A stretch of 25,768 bases of DNA, from contig JBLFXJ010000073.1 of assembly GCA_047609825.1 (NCBI GenBank), forward strand, positions 1 to 25,768, written 5' to 3'. Source of the DNA: GCA-2862545 sp047609825. GTDB taxonomy: Bacteria > Myxococcota_A > UBA796 > GCA-2862545. Positions 22,252 through 25,768 of the stretch are shown here, piece by piece (positions within the stretch are counted from its first letter, which is position 1; each line of letters opens with the position of its first letter). Both the position numbers and the translations under genes were made by a program. The notes under the pieces are model-generated. The model made no database searches and was not told where the DNA came from. It worked only from the letters and a program-made list of their open reading frames with translations.

Positions 22252-25200
22252 ATGGTCTCCGACGCCCACCGCCGTCGAAGTCGTGCGGTCGCCCCGTCGA
22301 TCGAACCCGCTCCCACCGTCGGGCCTGCGCGCGCCCCCGAAGCGGAGGTGGCGGCGTCGGTGCACGATGCGTTCGGGAACACGGAGGTCGGGGCTGCCCT
22401 GGCCGCGCCTGAGGGTCTGCGCGGTGCCGTCGCGGGGGCGCTGGAGCACGCGGTGCACAACCCGGGCGTCGCCCACGGGCCGCTCGCGTCGAATCGGGCC
22501 ATGCAGCGGGTGCTCCGGGAGCGGCGGTCGGGGGGCTCGGCCATCGAGGCGACGACCCTGCAGGAGTCCGGCGGGGCGAGCCTCGCGCCGGACCAGCGGG
22601 AGCGATTCGAACAGGCCATGGACGAGGACTTCGGGCAGGTGCGGGTGCACACCGATGGCCAGGCGGCGAAGGCGGCGCGAGCCCTTGCGGCCCATGCGTT
22701 CAGCATTGGGGCGCACGTCTGGTTCGGGGCGGGGGAGTTCGCGCCCGGTACGCCCGCCGGCGACCGCCTGCTCGCCCACGAGCTGACCCACGTGGTGCAG
22801 CACGCCGAGGGGCGGATCCCCGCGCCTGACGGACCCGGGCTGCAGGTGTCCTCGCCGGGGGATGCGCTCGAGCGGGAGGCCTATGCCAACGAGGGCGTGG
22901 TGTTGTCGGCGCTGGCGGAGTCCGCGGACGAGGCACCGGCGTCGTCCGGGGCCGTCGCCTCGATGGGGACGACTGCCGCCTCGGAGACGCCAGCCCTCGC
23001 CGCCGATGGGACCGTGCACCGGTACAAGCCGCCGTCGGGCGCGACCGCGGACAAGACGACGAAGAAGAAGAAGCGTCGACGGAAGCGGCAGCAGAAGCCG
23101 GTGTCTGCAAAGCGGGCGCTGGCCCTCAACCGCGCGCTGCAGCTCCCGCTGGACTTCATCCGGCGCTTGCGCGTGGCCCTGCTCGGCGAGTCGCTGGACG
23201 CCCAGGGCAACACGCACGCGATGGACGCCGCCCTCACCCTGGCCGTCGCGGGCGTGCAGCGGACGCACACGGCGGAGCCAGACACGGGCACGGCGGACGA
23301 CTTCGCATATGCGGACACCTCGGGACTCGGCAGCCGGCCGCTCGGAGAGCTGGGTGGGGCGATCGACGGGCGCACGTTCCGGTTGCTCGAGGCGTTGCCG
23401 GGCATGGCCTTCCGGTTGCTCGGGGACCACACCCCGGCAGCGGGCTCCGCCGAGGCGCGCATCGTGCCGGCGGGCACCCCGGTGGAGGCGCGCTGGGTGT
23501 TCTACCGGAACCTGATCCGGGCCCGTGGCGGGGTGTTCCTCGAGGGACCGGGCGAGCTGAACCTGCTCTCGATCCGCGGTGCCCGGAAGGACGAATCCGG
23601 GGCGGTGGTGCAGACCGGTGGTGCGGGGGCGTTCAAGCGGGCCTATGCCAAGAGCGGACCGGCCCGGAACCCGAGCGGAGCCTCCCCGACCGGCGCATCA
23701 CCCGCAGCGGCGGGCACGGGGCCGTCTCGAACGAAGAAGGCAGAGAAGGGCGCGAAGCACTTCTCGGGCAAGCAGGGCTTCGACGATCTGGTGATCTCGA
23801 TCTGGGTCCAGCGGGAGGGTGCCCGGCTCGTTCCGCGGGTGTCGGAGCGGGCGGGCAGCGTGGACCCGGCCGGGGCGTCCGACAAGAACAAGGGGGCCGC
23901 GCACCTGATGGACGGCCAGACCATGCAGACCCTGCGCACCCACGGCACCAGCGGCGGCGGGCACCAGACGGCGGTGCTCAGCCAGATCTTCGGCAAGCGC
24001 GCCGGCGCTCCGACGGCCCGGACTGCGCGGTCGGCCCGGTGGCGCGCCGCCAGGCTCAAAGCACGCCTGCTGAAGACCGCCACCGCCACCTACGCCAAGG
24101 TGCCCCTGTCCGCCTTCGTGGCGGGCCTCCACGACCAGGCTGCCAAAGTTCGGGTGACCCAGATGTGGCGGCTGCTCAACCCGGAGTACAAGAAGCAGAA
24201 GGGTAGGTTGCGCCTGAACTACACGGCCCTGCGCGAGGCCCGCAAGGTGCTCTACGCCCGCCAGCCGGGCGACACCTCGACTGCGTTCGGGACCGGCCGC
24301 CGAACGGCGCATCGTACCCTCGGTGCGCCCGTGATCAACGTGCACAGCGGGGGCGTGGACTGGAAGGGGCGCGACTTCGTGTCGTCCTGGGGCTGCACGA
24401 ACCTCAAGGGGGCCGACTTCCCTGCGTTTCTCCAGGAGATCACCGCGGCCTCCAACGCGAAGACAGCCCGGAAGGGCGCCGGCGGCATCCCGTACACCTT
24501 GGTCGACGCCTCCAAGGTGCCCCGGATGACCGAGGCCGACACCGTGCACCGGTGGGCCGCATTCGGGCAGACGTCCAGTGAGGGGCCGTCCACACCGGCG
24601 AAGTCTGGCCCGCAGCCCGTCCCGGATGCCGTCCAGGACAAGATGCAGCAGCCCGACACGGCGACCCAGCGCGCAGGGGGGAGCGACCAGACCGACGCCA
24701 CCGGCGGGGTGGGCCCCGCTCTGCTCGATCTGTTCGAGGAGCTGGGCAGCCAGGACTTGCCGGCGCAGAGCGCGCTCCAGGGCAACCTGAAGCGCCGCGG
24801 CAAGGGCAAGCGAGGCAAGGCGGCTTTCGATCCCGCGACCGACGCGCGGACGTCCAGTGGGGTCACCGTCACGATCCGCGCGAACTACGACAAGAACAAG
24901 AGGCGTGGACACGCCTACTTCAAGAGCCAGGCAGAGACCCATGCCAAGACGACCCTCTCCGCCGCGGTGGCGGGCAGGCGCATTCGCTGGGGACAAGCGA
25001 CAGCAGTCGACAACGCCGGCCAGCTGACCACGCGCATCAATGCGATCGGCAAGGCCCTGAAGAACGAGGCCACGAGCCGGGGAGAAGCCGGTCCCAAGCC
25101 CCCGGCATGGACCACCATCCGGAACCTGTCGATCTTCGCCCACGGCGACGATCAGGCGCTGTCGACGAACACCGTGAACACATTCAAGGGCACGCGGGCG

Positions 25201-25768
25201 CTGAAGAGCTCCGACGCCGCGTCTTTCGTGTCGGGGATCGGCGGGGTGCTCGGGTCCACGGTGAACATCCAGCTGTATTCCTGCAATGCGGGGCGGGACA
25301 TCACCCACCGGGACAGCCTGACCTATGCGGGGGCGAAGGGCATTCGCTCCGCGCTCGCAGCGGAGGCTGGAAGCGCCGCTGGCAAGAAGGCCGTGAAGGC
25401 CTTCAAGAAGGCGAACGACGCCCGGCGCGAGGCCCGCATGGAGGCCGAGAAGGAAGACGCGCTGGTGAAGCCGCCGCCGGCCCTGGCCGGCAAGCAGCTC
25501 ACGCGTAAGCTCGCGAGCGTGCGGCGAGCAGCGGCGAGCAAGGCCGCGGCGGTCGCACGCCGCAAGTGGGCCGGCAAGTCCCTCGTCGAGCTCCGTGCCG
25601 AGCTGGGCCGGAAGAAGCGGTGGCGGTCGGCCGATCCGCGCGAGAACTTCGTTCACCACGGCGCGCGCCGCATCCTCTCGGATCGTTGGGAAGGGAGCTA
25701 CGACCGCACAAAGGGTCGGCACGGGGGCGGCAGCCTCGGCGATGCGCTGTCCAAGGCGCTGCACGCGG
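22252..25768 (+). CDS. DUF4157 (eCIS core domain) effector, 3' end outside the window
   Basis: The frame is open from ATG 22252 (GGGAG five bases upstream) to the right edge, at least 1,172 residues. Residues about 119-190 form the DUF4157 domain: FEQAMDEDFGQVRVHTD, an AFSIG..VWFGAGEF stretch and H176-E-L-T-H180 followed by VVQH. This domain marks cargo loaded into contractile injection systems, which fits the tube gene next door. A basic run, KKKKRRRKRQQK, lies near 270-282. Around 690-725, NVHSGG (His698) and SSWGC (Cys715) followed by TNLKG resemble the His..S-x-G-C active site of L,D-transpeptidase (YkuD)-like domains. Near 955-1015, LSIFAHG (His964-Gly) and IQLYSCNAG (Cys1011) are arranged like the His-Gly/Cys dyad of clan CD cysteine peptidases. 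The last 100 residues are Ala/Lys/Arg-rich. Catalytic roles are inferred from motifs only. Confidence 0.88.
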   Translation, partial: MVSDAHRRRSRAVAPSIEPAPTVGPARAPEAEVAASVHDAFGNTEVGAALAAPEGLRGAVAGALEHAVHNPGVAHGPLASNRAMQRVLRERRSGGSAIEATTLQESGGASLAPDQRERFEQAMDEDFGQVRVHTDGQAAKAARALAAHAFSIGAHVWFGAGEFAPGTPAGDRLLAHELTHVVQHAEGRIPAPDGPGLQVSSPGDALEREAYANEGVVLSALAESADEAPASSGAVASMGTTAASETPALAADGTVHRYKPPSGATADKTTKKKKRRRKRQQKPVSAKRALALNRALQLPLDFIRRLRVALLGESLDAQGNTHAMDAALTLAVAGVQRTHTAEPDTGTADDFAYADTSGLGSRPLGELGGAIDGRTFRLLEALPGMAFRLLGDHTPAAGSAEARIVPAGTPVEARWVFYRNLIRARGGVFLEGPGELNLLSIRGARKDESGAVVQTGGAGAFKRAYAKSGPARNPSGASPTGASPAAAGTGPSRTKKAEKGAKHFSGKQGFDDLVISIWVQREGARLVPRVSERAGSVDPAGASDKNKGAAHLMDGQTMQTLRTHGTSGGGHQTAVLSQIFGKRAGAPTARTARSARWRAARLKARLLKTATATYAKVPLSAFVAGLHDQAAKVRVTQMWRLLNPEYKKQKGRLRLNYTALREARKVLYARQPGDTSTAFGTGRRTAHRTLGAPVINVHSGGVDWKGRDFVSSWGCTNLKGADFPAFLQEITAASNAKTARKGAGGIPYTLVDASKVPRMTEADTVHRWAAFGQTSSEGPSTPAKSGPQPVPDAVQDKMQQPDTATQRAGGSDQTDATGGVGPALLDLFEELGSQDLPAQSALQGNLKRRGKGKRGKAAFDPATDARTSSGVTVTIRANYDKNKRRGHAYFKSQAETHAKTTLSAAVAGRRIRWGQATAVDNAGQLTTRINAIGKALKNEATSRGEAGPKPPAWTTIRNLSIFAHGDDQALSTNTVNTFKGTRALKSSDAASFVSGIGGVLGSTVNIQLYSCNAGRDITHRDSLTYAGAKGIRSALAAEAGSAAGKKAVKAFKKANDARREARMEAEKEDALVKPPPALAGKQLTRKLASVRRAAASKAAAVARRKWAGKSLVELRAELGRKKRWRSADPRENFVHHGARRILSDRWEGSYDRTKGRHGGGSLGDALSKALHA

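Noticed and set aside
22777..22791. Reading the HELTH motif of the effector as a working metalloprotease
   Set aside because: In DUF4157 proteins this motif belongs to the cargo-marking core domain; no downstream third zinc ligand could be assigned with confidence.
23698..25764. A 688-codon open frame on the minus strand
   Set aside because: Shadow of the DUF4157 effector, whose plus-strand frame has DUF4157 motifs and normal codon pattern.

Overview
The window is very GC-rich, gene-dense DNA from a Gram-negative, aerobic or microaerobic bacterium. Several features together point to a myxobacterium-like lineage (Myxococcota, the former Deltaproteobacteria): MopE-type DxDGDG metal-binding lipoproteins, a large Ser/Thr kinase fused to a SUMF1-type domain, an FHA-sigma54 activator, a giant SpvB/Rhs protein and contractile-injection genes. 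This is an inference from gene content; there is no rRNA or other phylogenetic marker.

Layout. (1) Positions 1-4340, minus strand: a compact cbb3 cytochrome oxidase operon, ccoN-ccoO-ccoQ-ccoP-ccoG-short fixH-ccoI (running off the left edge), with overlapping stops and starts. CcoP has one haem motif instead of two, and FixH is only 42 residues. A divergent TauE/SafE (DsbD_2-like) membrane protein with an HCxGMCG motif follows at 4409-5044. (2) Positions 5085-5449: a lipoprotein gene that stops after its signal sequence, then about 275 bases without a confident gene. (3) Positions 5450-13941, minus strand: a 2,544-residue secreted SpvB/FG-GAP/Rhs cocoon protein with a Hint self-cleaving domain and a 112-residue C-terminal toxin. 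It is followed, with an ATGA overlap, by a probable immunity protein whose N-terminal third resembles EF-Tu domain III. (4) 14191-16191, plus: a MopE/FG-GAP lipoprotein. (5) 16220-18000, minus: a lipoprotein and an FHA-AAA-Fis sigma54 activator; and 18158-21496, plus: a transmembrane Ser/Thr kinase-P-loop-SUMF1 fusion. (6) 21557-25768: a divergent pair encoding a contractile-injection-system tube protein and a large DUF4157 (eCIS core domain) effector that runs off the right edge.

How they may work together. I found sigma54-type -24/-12 elements upstream of the tube gene, the effector (weaker), the lipoprotein/activator operon, ccoN and the TauE gene. Both the tube/effector interval and the lipoprotein/kinase interval carry a related GTGACATG-YGC-CRTG element at distances expected of enhancer sites. 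The simplest model is that the kinase phosphorylates a partner sensed by the FHA domain, and that the activator then turns on its own operon and the divergent injection-system tube and effector genes. That wiring is inference. The binding-site and promoter matches were read directly from the sequence.
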